Shown here: one piece after another, positions 54,178 to 64,000 of the stretch | How positions within the stretch are numbered: position 1 is the stretch's first letter | Layout: every line of letters begins with the position of its first letter | Source of the DNA: Aquilaria yunnanensis | Lineage: Eukaryota > Streptophyta > Magnoliopsida > Malvales > Thymelaeaceae | Length of the DNA stretch: 64,000 bases | Assembly: GCA_039654915.1 (NCBI GenBank) | Contig: CM077593.1 | Span: 56,612,501-56,676,500, forward strand | Reading direction: 5' to 3' | Program-made: the position numbers and the translations under genes | Notes under the pieces: generated by a model | What the model was told of the DNA's origin: nothing | Database searches by the model: none | The model's input: only the letters and a program-made list of their open reading frames with translations

Positions 54178-54720
54178 GAGCCATTGGGAGAGGCCCAATG
54201 AGGTCAATACCCCAAACAATGAACGGGCAAGGATAGTTTGCCAAATTTACCACTTCCGGGGGTACTCTCTGAATGGGTGCATGTCTCTTGCACTTGTCGC
54301 ATTTTTGGACAAACTGCCCACATCCTTCCTTATAGTAGGCCAGAAATATCCCTGTCAAAGTAGTACTCCAGTGAGGGCGTCAATCTTGATCTGAGAGCCG
54401 CAGGCCCCCTCGTGGACTTCTTTGAGGACTACCTCACTGTCCTCTTCGCTGATACAGCTTTGTAGTGCATTTACGTACCCTTGTCAGTACAATTCTTCCC
54501 CGATCAAGAAGTATCTACTTGAGTGCTTTTGCACTTTCACAACTTCAAGAGGGTCTTCAAGAAGTTCTAAAGTTGTGATATATTTCTTCATAGGATCCTT
54601 CCATCCTCTACTCGAGGTTGGTATGGACATTATTGCTACGCTCAGTTGATCTAGTACTTCGGTGAACTCCTTTAATTTGGTGAAAGTATCCGCTTCCATA
54701 TTATCTTATTGGGGTAGATT
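54178..54720 (-). pseudogene. Element E integrase N-terminal half
   Basis: YPCPFIVWGIDLIGPLPMAL (core start, first aspartate), the zinc-binding cysteines in GCGQFVQKCDKCKRHAPIQR and the stretch YFLIGEELY (about 54484-54530). Several stops. It is preceded to the right by the RNase H to integrase linker. Confidence 0.8.
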
Positions 54721-56780
54721 TTTTATGTGCACTCTATCAAATTCTTGGATAAGCCTTTTTATGAGATCATGGTACTTTGCCAAGTTCGAGTCTTTTGCCC
54801 TATTGTACCCCGCCATCTGTCGGACCACAAGCTAAGAATCACTGTTGGCCTTCAGATTTCCCATGCTAACTCTTTTTGCCAATTGTAAGCCTGTTATGAG
54901 GGCTTCATATTTGGCCATGTTATTGGTGACACAGAAACCGAACTTGATGGACTTTGGAGCTTCGATAGCTATAGGTCATCGTAGAATTGCTCCGACTCCT
55001 CGATGTTCAAAATCGAAGGCACCATTGATGAAGAGTGTCCACTCAGGTTTGTCACATTCGGGGTCCTCTTGAGTACCTTCAGTTCTTGGTACTTCGAGGA
55101 TGAAATCTGCCAATGCTTGGGCTTTTATTGCCCTTCTTGGCTCATAGGTGATATTTTATTCATCGAGCTCAATGCACCACTTTCATAATCTTCTAGGGTG
55201 GTCTACCCTCCCCATGACACCCCTAAGCGGTATGTTACTTTGAACAGTGATGGGATGGCATTGGAAATAAGGCTGCAACCTCCTGTGTACCAACACTAGG
55301 GCATAGATGTCCTTTTGCAAAAGAGGTTACCTAACTTTGGCACCATGCAATGACTTGCACACATAATATACTGGCCACTGCTTTCTTCCCTCTTCCCTTA
55401 CAAGTACTGAACTTACTGCCTTTTCGGTGATAGCGACGTAGAGGATGAGAGCTTTTTCTTCTTGTGGTTGCCGAAGTGTCGGCAGATGGGTTAAGTAGCT
55501 CTTGAGTTCATGCTACATTTTTTAGCAATCTTCATTCCAAGGGTGCTCCTCAGAGCCAAAGTTGCCTTCATTTTTTGCTGCTTTGGTGAGCAATTTGAAT
55601 AATGGTCGACATCGGTCCCCGCATCTGGAGATGAATCTGCTAAGTGCTGTCATTCTTCCCATAAGCCTTTGCACATCCCTGGTCGTCGTGGGAGTTCAGA
55701 ATCCTAGAAGGGCCTTGACCTTTTCTTGATTGGTATCGATTCCTATTTTGGATACCATAAACCTGAGCAATTTGCCAGCAGTCACCCCAAACACACACTT
55801 CTTGAGGTTGAGACAGATTTCAAGTTCCCAAACTTGGTGGAATGTTTCCTCAAGTCTAGAATATGACTACTAGGTTGCTTGCTCTTAACTATCATATCAT
55901 CGACATATACTTCCATATTTCATCAAATTTAGGAGCTGAATACCTTATTCATCAGCTTTGGTATGTTGCTCCTGCATTTTTACGGCCAAAGGGCATTTTG
56001 ACGTAATAGTAAGTCCCAACTTCGGTAATGAAGGCAGTTTTTTCCTCATCTTCGGGATTCATCTAGATTTTGGGATATCTGCTAAAAGTGTCAAGGAAGA
56101 TAAGTAGACCGTATTCGGTAGTGGAATCTACTAATTGGTCTATTGGTGGTAAAGGATACGAGTCCTTTGGAAAGGCATCATTTATGTTATGAAAGTCAAT
56201 GCACATTTAGAGTTTCTTACTCCCTTGCTTCATGGCAACAACAACATTACTAAGCCATTCAGGGTACTTGACCTCCCTTATTATGCCAGCCTCCATTAAC
56301 TATTGGACTTCAGCTTTAATGAAATTGCTCTTATGCGCTGAGAGGCTACGCTTTTTCTGAAGATTAGGCTTTACCTCTGGGCATACTTTAAGACAGTGTT
56401 GACTTCTACCAGGGTCTACCCCGGGCATATCCTTTGGAGAGTAGGGAAACAGATCCTTGTTCATTAACAGAAGAGATAGAAGCTTTTCCTTGTCACCTTC
56501 GGCCAGTTTTTTCCCTACACAGTTACTTTAGCTCAGGGTAAGTTCTACATCCTCCATTTCTATTCTTTCAAGGTCACTTTTTTCTCCTTCTATTGCATCT
56601 TTGCCAGCCTTGCTCTTTTCTCCCAAAGTCTATGTGTGAACTTCCATTGGGCTCCATCTTGCTTTTATGAAAGCTTTCCTTACTTCGGCTTGATCAATGA
56701 GTATTTTCGCATCACCTTCCTTTGTGCCGAATGTGACAGTTAGGTATTTCACATCTGGGTGAATGTGAAGATCACCCTAT
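54721..56780 (-). pseudogene. Element E RNase H domains, reverse transcriptase and protease end
   Basis: From left to right in plus coordinates: archaeal-type RNase H (about 54721-55180), Ty3 RNase H (55190-55560), reverse transcriptase (55560-56470) and protease C-terminus (about 56690-56780). The palm box lies near 55900 in the sequence for YVDDMIVKSK. It parallels element G 42550-44473. Many stops and indels. Confidence 0.78.
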
Positions 56781-56853
56781 GTCTGCCTCCCAAATTGTCG
56801 GTCAAAGTTGCCAAAAAGTCAACAACTTTGACTGTGGATTTATGCATTTAACA
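56781..56853 (-). repeat. Element H 3' LTR, first 73 bp only
   Basis: Begins on the minus strand with TGTTAAATGCATAAATC directly after the polypurine tract and is cut after about 73 bp, where element E sequence starts. It contains a short inverted pair around AGTCAACAACTTTGACTG and GTCAAAGTTGCC. Confidence 0.65.
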
Positions 56854-56872
56854 AATTCCCCCAAACTTAAAC
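56854..56872 (-). promoter_or_regulatory. Element H polypurine tract
   Basis: Minus-strand GTTTAAGTTTGGGGGAATT. A second copy of the same motif (GTTTAAGTTTCGGGGGAGT) lies at 58336-58354, directly after the extra ORF, as an internal purine tract. Confidence 0.72.
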
Positions 56873-58391
56873 TGAAGCTAGTCCCTAGCGAGCTACCCTG
56901 AAAACCCGAGCACACAAAACCAAGAAACTACAATGTTAACCAATTGTTACACCTAAACTTCAGTGATTCGCTAGTTTAACTTCAAAAGAAGAAATGGTGG
57001 CTACGGAAAAAGTAGTTTTGATACTTAAGGTGGAGCCCTTGAGGGTATGACCCTCAACACTTAATTCAATTTCTGCTAGAGGAGTTGTGCCATTTAACTT
57101 GGGGCTTGCACTAGGTTTTTTTCCATAGGCTTGCAAGAGGATCCTACATCCTCTACCATATTCTTCTATGGTAAGTTGTACAATACTCAAAGCTCAGATG
57201 GTCTTTCGAAAGGTTGCAACGGGTTTGGGCTAAGAAAAAAGGAGGAGCCGGATGACAGCTTTTGAAATCGAATTAATGAGGTGGTCAAGACTAAATCAAG
57301 AGCTGAAAAGAAACGATGAAATTGAACAAGCATCAATCCACCGTTCACCAACCCATTACACCTTTTAACTAACTGCTATTTCCTCTTCATGTATTTCACC
57401 GTTTAGCAAGTGTACAAACAGGAGCTCTGCCTATACCCAAGCTACTAACTTAATACAATCCAAGGTGATTTTATTTTATTTATTGTTTTTTAATCATACT
57501 CATGTCTCAAGCATCTTTTTCGAGCTGTGATCAACTCTTGCCTTAGGAGAAGACCCCAACGTACTTCAATACTGTGAAACAGTGGAGTAGTATACTCTTC
57601 TCTTGTTTTTTTTATCACACCCCCAAACTTGCCATTATTTCCCACTTTATTCAACTCAATGCAATTTCTTTTACGCCTAAAATTTTACATTTTCCACCTC
57701 CGGTAAACTCAAGGGTATATCAAAGGGAAAATGAACGCTCAGAATAAGGGTGAGTAAGTCAAAAAATAATCAATTAAGCACATAAGAGCTCACTATGAGA
57801 AAGCGTGGTAGGATTGGCTATTTGGTGGAAAGGTTCCTCCTATGAAATGAGATGAGCTTCAAGTTCATACAACTACTGTGAGTTTGCCATGTCCTCAGGC
57901 AAGTTCTAGATCAAAACACAGTACAAGGGTCTCAAAAGAGAACAAGTTCATAGCACAACTCCTAAGCTCACTATATCACAACATCAAGATTCCACCAAAA
58001 GTATCAAAGCTAATTTTCCAAATTCATCAAAACTTCAAGAGAGTAAAACTAGTAACCACATCCATCCATATGCAATAATGGTTTCCATTGGGTCCTAAAA
58101 ACAAAAAGCCAAATAAGGGACTATGAAAGAAAATTGACCTATATGCTCCTATATGCAACCTATCAAGATTAAATAAAATAAAAAATAAAAAATAAAACAA
58201 AAGAAAACATGCAAGAAACATGCAACCTAAATGAAACAACCACAATTACCCTAAAACTTAGAAACACAACTTAGTCTAAAAACAAAGACAATAACAACAC
58301 AAACAACGAATATCAAGTATGATAGTCAAACAACAACTCCCCCGAAACTTAAACATAGCATTGTCCTCAATGGAAAGTGTTTGTTCAAGAA
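56873..58391. other. Element H region between extra ORF and 3' LTR
   Basis: About 1.5 kb, AT-rich, without a convincing gene. It includes the internal purine tract at 58336-58354 and an A/T run near 58160-58200. A 76-codon minus-strand frame (56960-57190) has no recognisable similarity. Confidence 0.6.
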
Positions 58392-59712
58392 TCATACCTG
58401 GGGGTGGGTGTTCCTAGCCCTACTACTCCTTGCCCATGTCGTCTTGGCGGGAAAAGCCACCGGTAGGAGGGAAGGAAAAAGGACCTTTAGATGGGTCAAG
58501 GGGAGGTTCTGCTGCTGCTGCTGGTGGCCCCTGCAGACATGGCCAGAAAGAGACTCCTGGTTGCCGGCAATGAGTGAGAGACCCTCGCGCATCTCTTTAG
58601 CAAAAGAAGTGAAGGAGCCACTGACTGATTCAAATCGGCCTACTGACTCTTCATGTTGCTCTCTCATCAACATGTACATCTTGTTGAGTACTACGGCCAG
58701 TGAGGCCGGGGTAGCGGTAGCTGGGTCAACCAGTTGATTAGACACCCCCCTAACTCATCATCTCGCTGAAAGTGCTCCTGAAACTACTCCTGTTCTTCTT
58801 CTTCTCCCACTTGCTCTTGGTCCTGAGTGGCATCTTCCTCCACTTCCTCTGGCACTATCTCCTGGATGCCCTCTAAAGCCCCGCTAAGTTTATCCACTGA
58901 AATTGGCCTAATGACCAAAGATATCTTTGAGGGATCCTCCATGTGAACACCGGCCCTCATTAGTAAGCTAGTGACTAGCTCAGGGAAGGGTAGGTTCCCC
59001 CGTTTTGACTTGGCAGCTCGGAGGATATGCTTAAAGATGAGCTGGCCGACATCTATCTGGAAATCACAAGCAATGCAGTATAAGATCTCCAAGCGATCCG
59101 GGGTAACTTCCCGAACATGAGTAGTCAAGACGAGGTAGGAGGAGATGAAGTAGTTCCATGCTTTCATCTCTCATGGGAGGGTTGTGGAGCTGAAATAGAG
59201 CTTGCTGTGACACTAGTCCCAGCTCAATGTCCAGTTGACTGGGTGGCCACACACTATCTGAGCCTGTTGCTCGAGAGAGGCCTCTTTGAATGATCCTCCA
59301 ATTAAGGGGTTGATGTTGAGCAAACTGTTGATAGCTGTGTCATCATAGTGCACAGTGCGCTGTCGCACAAAGCAAAACTTGGCTCGATGATTCAGGTAGT
59401 ATGCTCCCATCAAGTTGGCATAAAATTCCATGATTAGGATCTTGGACACCTCCACCTGAGGATGAGCGACCTAGTGCTGCCATCCTCGCCTCTCCACCAC
59501 TCTCAATATCCTCTCATTTTCTTTCTTCGAGATGTCAAAGCCTCTCTCCGATGTGAACTTGCGATTCTAGTACCCCTCAAACTAGTTGTTCACCCTAGAA
59601 GACCCAAAGCGATTCTTATCGTAAAGAGGTTCTTGAGGCTTATCGTCACGAATCCTCTTTCCCCTCCCCTTCTCTTTCAAAGAATGATCTGGCACTGACT
59701 TGCGAGGCATGT
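58392..59712 (-). pseudogene. Element H extra ORF downstream of integrase
   Basis: Starts MPRKSVPDHSLKEKGRGKRI at 59712, preceded closely by TTTTTGCAG, a possible splice acceptor. It continues through FDISKKENERIL, the best open part ILIMEFYANLMGAYYLNHRA...TVHYDDTAINSLLNI (59213-59455) and NYFISSYLVLTTHVREVTPDR (58784-59167). An acidic segment EEVEEDATQDQEQ follows, then a C-terminal part with a heptad-like region (58392-58745). Such ORFs in Athila elements are annotated as 'putative plant transposon protein' and are sometimes called env-like by position. Three or more stops and frameshifts. Confidence 0.75.
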
Positions 59713-61150
59713 TTCCTGCAAAAACCACAAAATTCAATTCAACTTCCTTCGCATGAAAATTTAAGGAACAAAGAATTAACCTTCACCACCACTACTCACA
59801 GCTTCAAGTTGATAAACCATACAAGAAAAGCTCATGGATAAGTGAAGCATTTCAAATCTTACTTCAAGTCCATCCTAGGTATTCTAGGAGATTGCACCAA
59901 GTATTGTAAGGGCCAAGCATGTTGGGACTGGACTACTATAAAACACACACTTGCCCATTGAACAAATCGTCAAGAAAAAACAAATTTAAGGCCACTAGTT
60001 GTATGGCCATGAACATGTTAGCAAGGGAATCCACATCAAAGTCCATACATAAATCATGCTCTTAGTACATATGAAAAGCATGCTTCCGGGTGCAAACTAT
60101 TGGTTCAATCTTGCACTATGCAACACCTAGATGTAGCTTACATAAAGGATTGAAGTAAACTAGAAACACATGAAGCCACATTGTTGTGCAAAGTACCTAT
60201 GGAGGAAGTCGAGTTACACTTTTCTGGAAACACACAAACTTAAAAATCAATCAATCTAGAGAAAATTGGTAGCAATTCAAGATTGACCCACTCCTATTTG
60301 AAGTAGATACCAAGTTTAGAATCAATCAAACATCAAGAACAAGCATATTCAAGAATTTACCATGAAAATTCGTAGCCCTCTTTGTGAGAAAAATTCTAAC
60401 TTTGATTTCTAATCCAAATCCACAATCTAATGCACAAAACACTCCACATACATAAATGTATCCAAATTATATCAAATTCAAGCAAGGAATGCATGAAACT
60501 CAAGCATAACCAATCAATTTTCGGAACCTCTACAAGCATGCACCATTCGCCCCAAAATGCATCACAAAGATGAAGAAGAGAGGAAGAAGATGAAGAAAAC
60601 TTACTTGCTTCGAATCTTGATAAGAAGAATCAATAAGAAAATCGAACCGTGAGGCTTACGGAAGGGCTAGGGTTTGAAAGTTTAGAGGTTTTTGGAAGAG
60701 CAAGGTAAAAAGTGAAGAGTGAAAAAACACGAAGTTAAAAGTGGCAGTTTTAGGCTTGGCGATGCATTGCCAATCTGGACGAATTCTGGCAATGCATCGC
60801 CAACACTATGAACGTTATATGAACTTTTGCGCAATTTGGTCACGCGTCGTCGATGCTGGCGACGAGTCACCAGTGTTGCGAATTCATCCTTATTTTTTCA
60901 AAAATTTAGCAAACTAACCCTTAACTTTTTATACTAACTCTCATACCCTTTGAAAATTCAATACATTGTACCCCCTTAAGTTGAGAAAGTGTTGTCCATT
61001 CTCCTCACTTTCCTTCCAATGGCTCTTCCAACCCTACAAAAACACAGGAAATTGCCAAATAAACAGAAAATCACAAAAGAAAACATAACCTAACTCATGA
61101 AAATGAAAAGAAAAGGCAATGGAAATTGGGTTGCCTCCCGACTAGCTCTT
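59713..61150. other. Element H spacer between integrase and extra ORF
   Basis: About 1.4 kb with no gene. It contains an inverted repeat at 60756-60803 and a CG-rich patch to 60883. It could act as an intron or leader for the downstream ORF, given the TTTTTGCAG near 59720. Confidence 0.55.
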
Positions 61151-62302
61151 GGTTTTACGCCTCTAGCTAGGCGCCTTTAACAAGCTCTTTCAATGGTCTG
61201 GTTCGGCCAAAATGGCTTTGCCAATGTGTCTAAGTTCATCACCATAAGAAGCTTTGACTCTTTGTCTATTGACTTGAAAGATGGATCCATCTTGTCCTTT
61301 AAGCTCCACCGCTCAATATGGTTGCACTCTAACCACCTCAAAAAGACCCGATCACTTGGACTTTAACTTTCCTGGGAAGAGCCTCAACCTTTCGTTAAAA
61401 AGTACCACTTTTTGGCCCGGTTGGAGCTCCTTCTTCACAAGCATCTTATCATGCCACAACTTCATTTGCTCATTGTGAATCCTCACATTCTCATAAGCTT
61501 CAAGGCAGATTTCCTCCAACTCATCCAATTGAATAGCTCTCTTCTCTTGGGCACTCTTCAATTCAAAATTCATCTCGTTAACTACCCAATATGACTTGTG
61601 CTCTAACTCCACCGGCAAGTGGCAAGCTTTCCCAAAAACAAGTCGGTATGGGGACATTCCAATGGGTGTCTTAAAAGCCATCCTATATGCCCAAAGTGCA
61701 TCACTCAACTTTTGTGACCAATCTTTCCGATTGATGCCCATCATCTTTTCCAATATCTTCTTGATCTCCTGGTTTGAAATTTCAGCTTGACCATTCGTTT
61801 ATGGATGATAAGGAAGTGACACTTTATGCCACACACCATACTTCACTAGAACTTGAGTCAACGTCTTGTTAATGAAATGTGACCCCTCGTCAGAGATAAT
61901 TGCTCTAGGTGTACCAAACCTTGCAAAAATATTCCTTTGTAGGAACCTAGCAACCACATTAGCATCACGAGAAGGAGTGGCAATAGCTTCCAGCCACTTA
62001 GAAACATAGTCAACCGCACGTAAAATATAATAATTGCCAAATGAAGGAGGAAAAGGACCCATAAAATTTATACCCCATAAATCAAACACTTCCACCTCAA
62101 GAATGTTTTGCAATGGCATTTCATCTCTCCTAGAAATGTTTCCTAACCTTTGGCATCTATCACATGTTTTCACAAAAGTATATGCATCCTTAAATAAAGT
62201 TGGCCAATAATAACCGATTTGCAATACCTTACTTGCCATCTTGGAAGCTCCAAAGTGTCCGCCACATGGTAAGGAGTGACAATGGTAGAGAACATCCTTC
62301 AC
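61151..62302 (-). pseudogene. Element H integrase
   Basis: Zinc-binding region CGGHFGASKMASKVLQIGYYW and CDRCQRLGN, core WGINFMGPFPPSFGNYYIL (first aspartate position reads N), SDEGSHFINK (second aspartate kept). Then YHP, a TAA stop near 61799, and [16 protein letters not shown] (glutamate). The C-terminal part runs [41 protein letters not shown] and the tail [22 protein letters not shown]. The order and [13 protein letters not shown] motif fit Athila. D-to-N in the catalytic core would abolish activity. Confidence 0.86.
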
Positions 62303-62836
62303 TTCCTAATTTGATCTGCATGTTCTTATGATTTGGTCGGCATACCAATGAAAGAGGAAAGTCTTATCCCAAAGATAATGCTTGACATTGGCTTGAAATT
62401 TCTTCTTTTCTTGGTAAGATAACTTTGGTGGCAAGACTCCACAAGCTAGATAATTCACATAATCCACATACCATGGCACCTTACCCTCCACCTTGAATAA
62501 ACTTTCATCCAGGAAGTGCTCTTGAATAGGTCGCTTCAAGGGTTGTTCTTGCCCTTCCAATCTAGATAGGTGATCGGCAAGAAAGTTCTCACATCCTTTC
62601 TTGTCCTTGACCTCCAAGTCAAATTCTTGAAGAAAAAGAATCCATCTTATAAGTCTTGGCTTGGCATCCTTGAACAAATATCTAACTGCTGCATGATCGG
62701 TGTGAACCACAACTTTAGAACCCACAATATAAGATCGAAACTTACCCACCGCATAAACCACCGCCAAGAGCTCTTTCTTTGTACTGGTATAATTTTGTTG
62801 AGCTCCATCTAAGGTCTTGCTAGCATAATAAATTAC
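62303..62836 (-). pseudogene. Element H RNase H and linker
   Basis: [42 protein letters not shown] and [11 protein letters not shown] are Ty3 RNase H motifs. The linker contains [18 protein letters not shown], characteristic of Athila pol. A TAA at 62835 divides it from the reverse transcriptase and another at 62305 from integrase. Confidence 0.85.
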
Positions 62837-63994
62837 TCAAAAAATCTTTTCCTTCCTTTGTCCCAACACCGCTCCCATGGTGAAATCGCTAGCATCACAC
62901 ATAATTTCAAATGGTTCCTCCCAATTGGGTGCTATCACCACCGGTGCACTCACCAATTTCTCCTTCAAGTTCTTAAATGCTTCCAAACAATTTTCATCAA
63001 AATGGAAAGACACATCCTTCTCAAGCAAGTTGCATAAGGGCTTAGCAATCTTGGAAAAATCTTTTATAAATCTCCGGTAAAATCTGGCATGCCCTAAGAA
63101 ACTTCTCGCCCTTTTCACATTGGAGGGTGGTGGTAATTTTTCAATAGCTACAATCTTAGCTCTATCCACCTCCATGCCTTCACAAGAAATTTTGTGCCCA
63201 AGCACTATTCCCAAGCTAACCATGAAATGACACTTTTCCCAATTCAAAGCTAAATTAGTTTTTTGACATCTCTTCAAGACAAGAGCTAAGTTATCCAAAC
63301 ATGCATCAAAGGAATCACCATAGACCGAAAAATCATCCATAAATACCTCCATGCATTTTTCCACCATGTCGGAAAATGTGGCCATCATGCATCGTTGGAA
63401 GGTTGCTGGTGCATTGCAAAGTCCTAATGGCATTCTTTGAAAGGCATATGTACCCCAAAGACTAGTGAAAGTAGTCTTCTCTTGATCCTCCGGTACTATC
63501 ACAATTTGATTATACCCCGAATACCCATCCAAGAAGTAATAAAACTCATGCCCTGCCAACTTATCCAAAATTTGATCGACAAAAGGAAGGGGGAAATGGT
63601 CTTTTCAGGTAGCCTTGTTGAGCTTCCGATAATCAAAGCATACTCTCCATTTGGTAACCAACCGAAAAGAAATCCATTCATTATTATTATTGCCCACCAT
63701 GGTTGTACCGCCCTTCTTAGGCACCACTTGCACCGGGCTCACCCATTAAGAATCCAAAATTGGATATATAATACCGGCATTGAGCAATTTCACAATCTCC
63801 TCTTTGACCACTCCCTTCATCTTCGGATTTAACCTTCTTTGAGCTTCAATGGAAGGCTTAAAGTCATCTTCCATAAGAATTTTGTGCATGTAAATTTCCA
63901 GGCTAATCCCCTTGATGTCGGAGATGGACCAAGCTATCGCCCCTCCATGTTCCCTCAAAACTCGAATCAATTTTTCTTCCTCCAAAGTGGTCAA
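62837..63994 (-). pseudogene. Element H reverse transcriptase and end of protease linker
   Basis: Open at 62837-63568 with FLDGYSGYNQIVIVPEDQEK, MPLGLCNAPATFQRCM, VFMDDFSVYGDSF (catalytic box intact) and the thumb region GHARFYRRFIKDFSKIAKPL. The upstream frame 63746-63994 holds the finger region (RVLREHGGAIAWSISDIKGIS, EAQRRLNPKMKGVVKEEIVK). The two are separated by stops near 63600 and 63745. Protease and gag would lie beyond 64000. Confidence 0.87.
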
Positions 63995-64000
63995 TGTAGA

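Larger units (their letters stand above)
53099..56780 (-). mobile_element. Element E: minus-strand Tat pol remnant
   Basis: Collinear, decayed Tat pol from integrase (left) to protease end (right), interrupted by a B-family solo LTR at 53311-54177. The left end abuts clipped element D and the right end abuts a clipped Athila LTR near 56780. No gag, LTR or antisense gene of its own is left. Confidence 0.8.
56781..64000 (-). mobile_element. Element H: Athila-type Ty3/gypsy element, right end outside window
   Basis: Minus-strand pol (reverse transcriptase, RNase H, integrase at 63994-61150), a long spacer, an extra downstream ORF (59712-58392), purine tracts and a clipped 3' LTR start (56853-56781). 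The palm box FMDDFSVYG, the RNase H segment with [13 protein letters not shown] [11 protein letters not shown], the extra ORF after integrase and the GTTTAAGTTTGGGGGA tract are typical of Athila elements. Gag and 5' LTR lie right of the window. Stops break every gene. Confidence 0.87.

Noticed and set aside
56960..57190. Minus-strand 76-codon frame between extra ORF and LTR of element H
   Set aside because: No motif, no similarity recognised, and it lies in AT-rich non-coding sequence. Chance is sufficient.
58381..58737. Plus-strand 118-codon frame
   Set aside because: It is the complement of the C-terminal part of the element H extra ORF, which has the better coding character on the minus strand.
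1..64000. Host genes, tRNA or rRNA genes, organelle insertions
   Set aside because: Nearly every stretch is assigned to an LTR element. I found no cloverleaf, rRNA or plastid-like sequence by eye. The tRNA-like 12-19 bp matches are primer-binding sites.

Overview
The window is nuclear plant DNA made almost entirely of LTR retrotransposons. I see no host gene, tRNA, rRNA or CRISPR array. The element families (Ty3/gypsy Tekay chromovirus, Tat and Athila; Ty1/copia) are those of flowering plants, and the density and nesting suggest a repeat-rich, pericentromere-like region of a seed plant. The species cannot be told from this sequence.

Layout. (1) 1-85: scrap of a Tat antisense gene. (2) About 86-8253, minus: element A, a decayed Tekay-type chromovirus with 2.46 kb LTRs, carrying a copia solo LTR (3068-4473) in its gag. 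(3) Element G, an old minus-strand Tat element, is the scaffold of 8254-44473. It is cut into pieces by copia element C (9007-27815), Tat element F (28429-39011), a solo LTR of the A family (40063-42549) and an F-like LTR fragment (44474-45016). (4) Element C itself contains the youngest insertion, Tat element B (13576-24644), with two 867-bp LTRs and a GAACC target duplication. (5) About 45017-53098: element D, a minus-strand sister of C that is clipped inside both LTRs. (6) 53099-56780: element E, another decayed minus-strand Tat pol, carrying a solo LTR of the B family (53311-54177). (7) 56781-64000: element H, a minus-strand Athila-type element running off the right edge.

Nesting order agrees with LTR divergence judged by eye: B (about 1.5%) lies in C (about 4-5%), which lies in G; F (about 9-10% over the first 300 bp) also lies in G. 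Perfect 5-bp target duplications were found for B, C, F and all three solo LTRs.

The most notable biology is in B and F. Between pol and the 3' LTR each carries a gene on the opposite strand. In B it resolves into four exons with three short GT-AG introns that join in frame to 708 codons plus a stop, with a TATA box about 290 bp upstream of the start codon. F keeps the same layout (TATA box, first intron) in decayed form, and G retains the last exon. The protein resembles the family called 'putative gypsy type transposon' (Transposase_28), known as an antisense ORF of Tat elements. B and F also begin Gag translation inside the 5' LTR, 32 nt before its end, and read through the primer-binding site.
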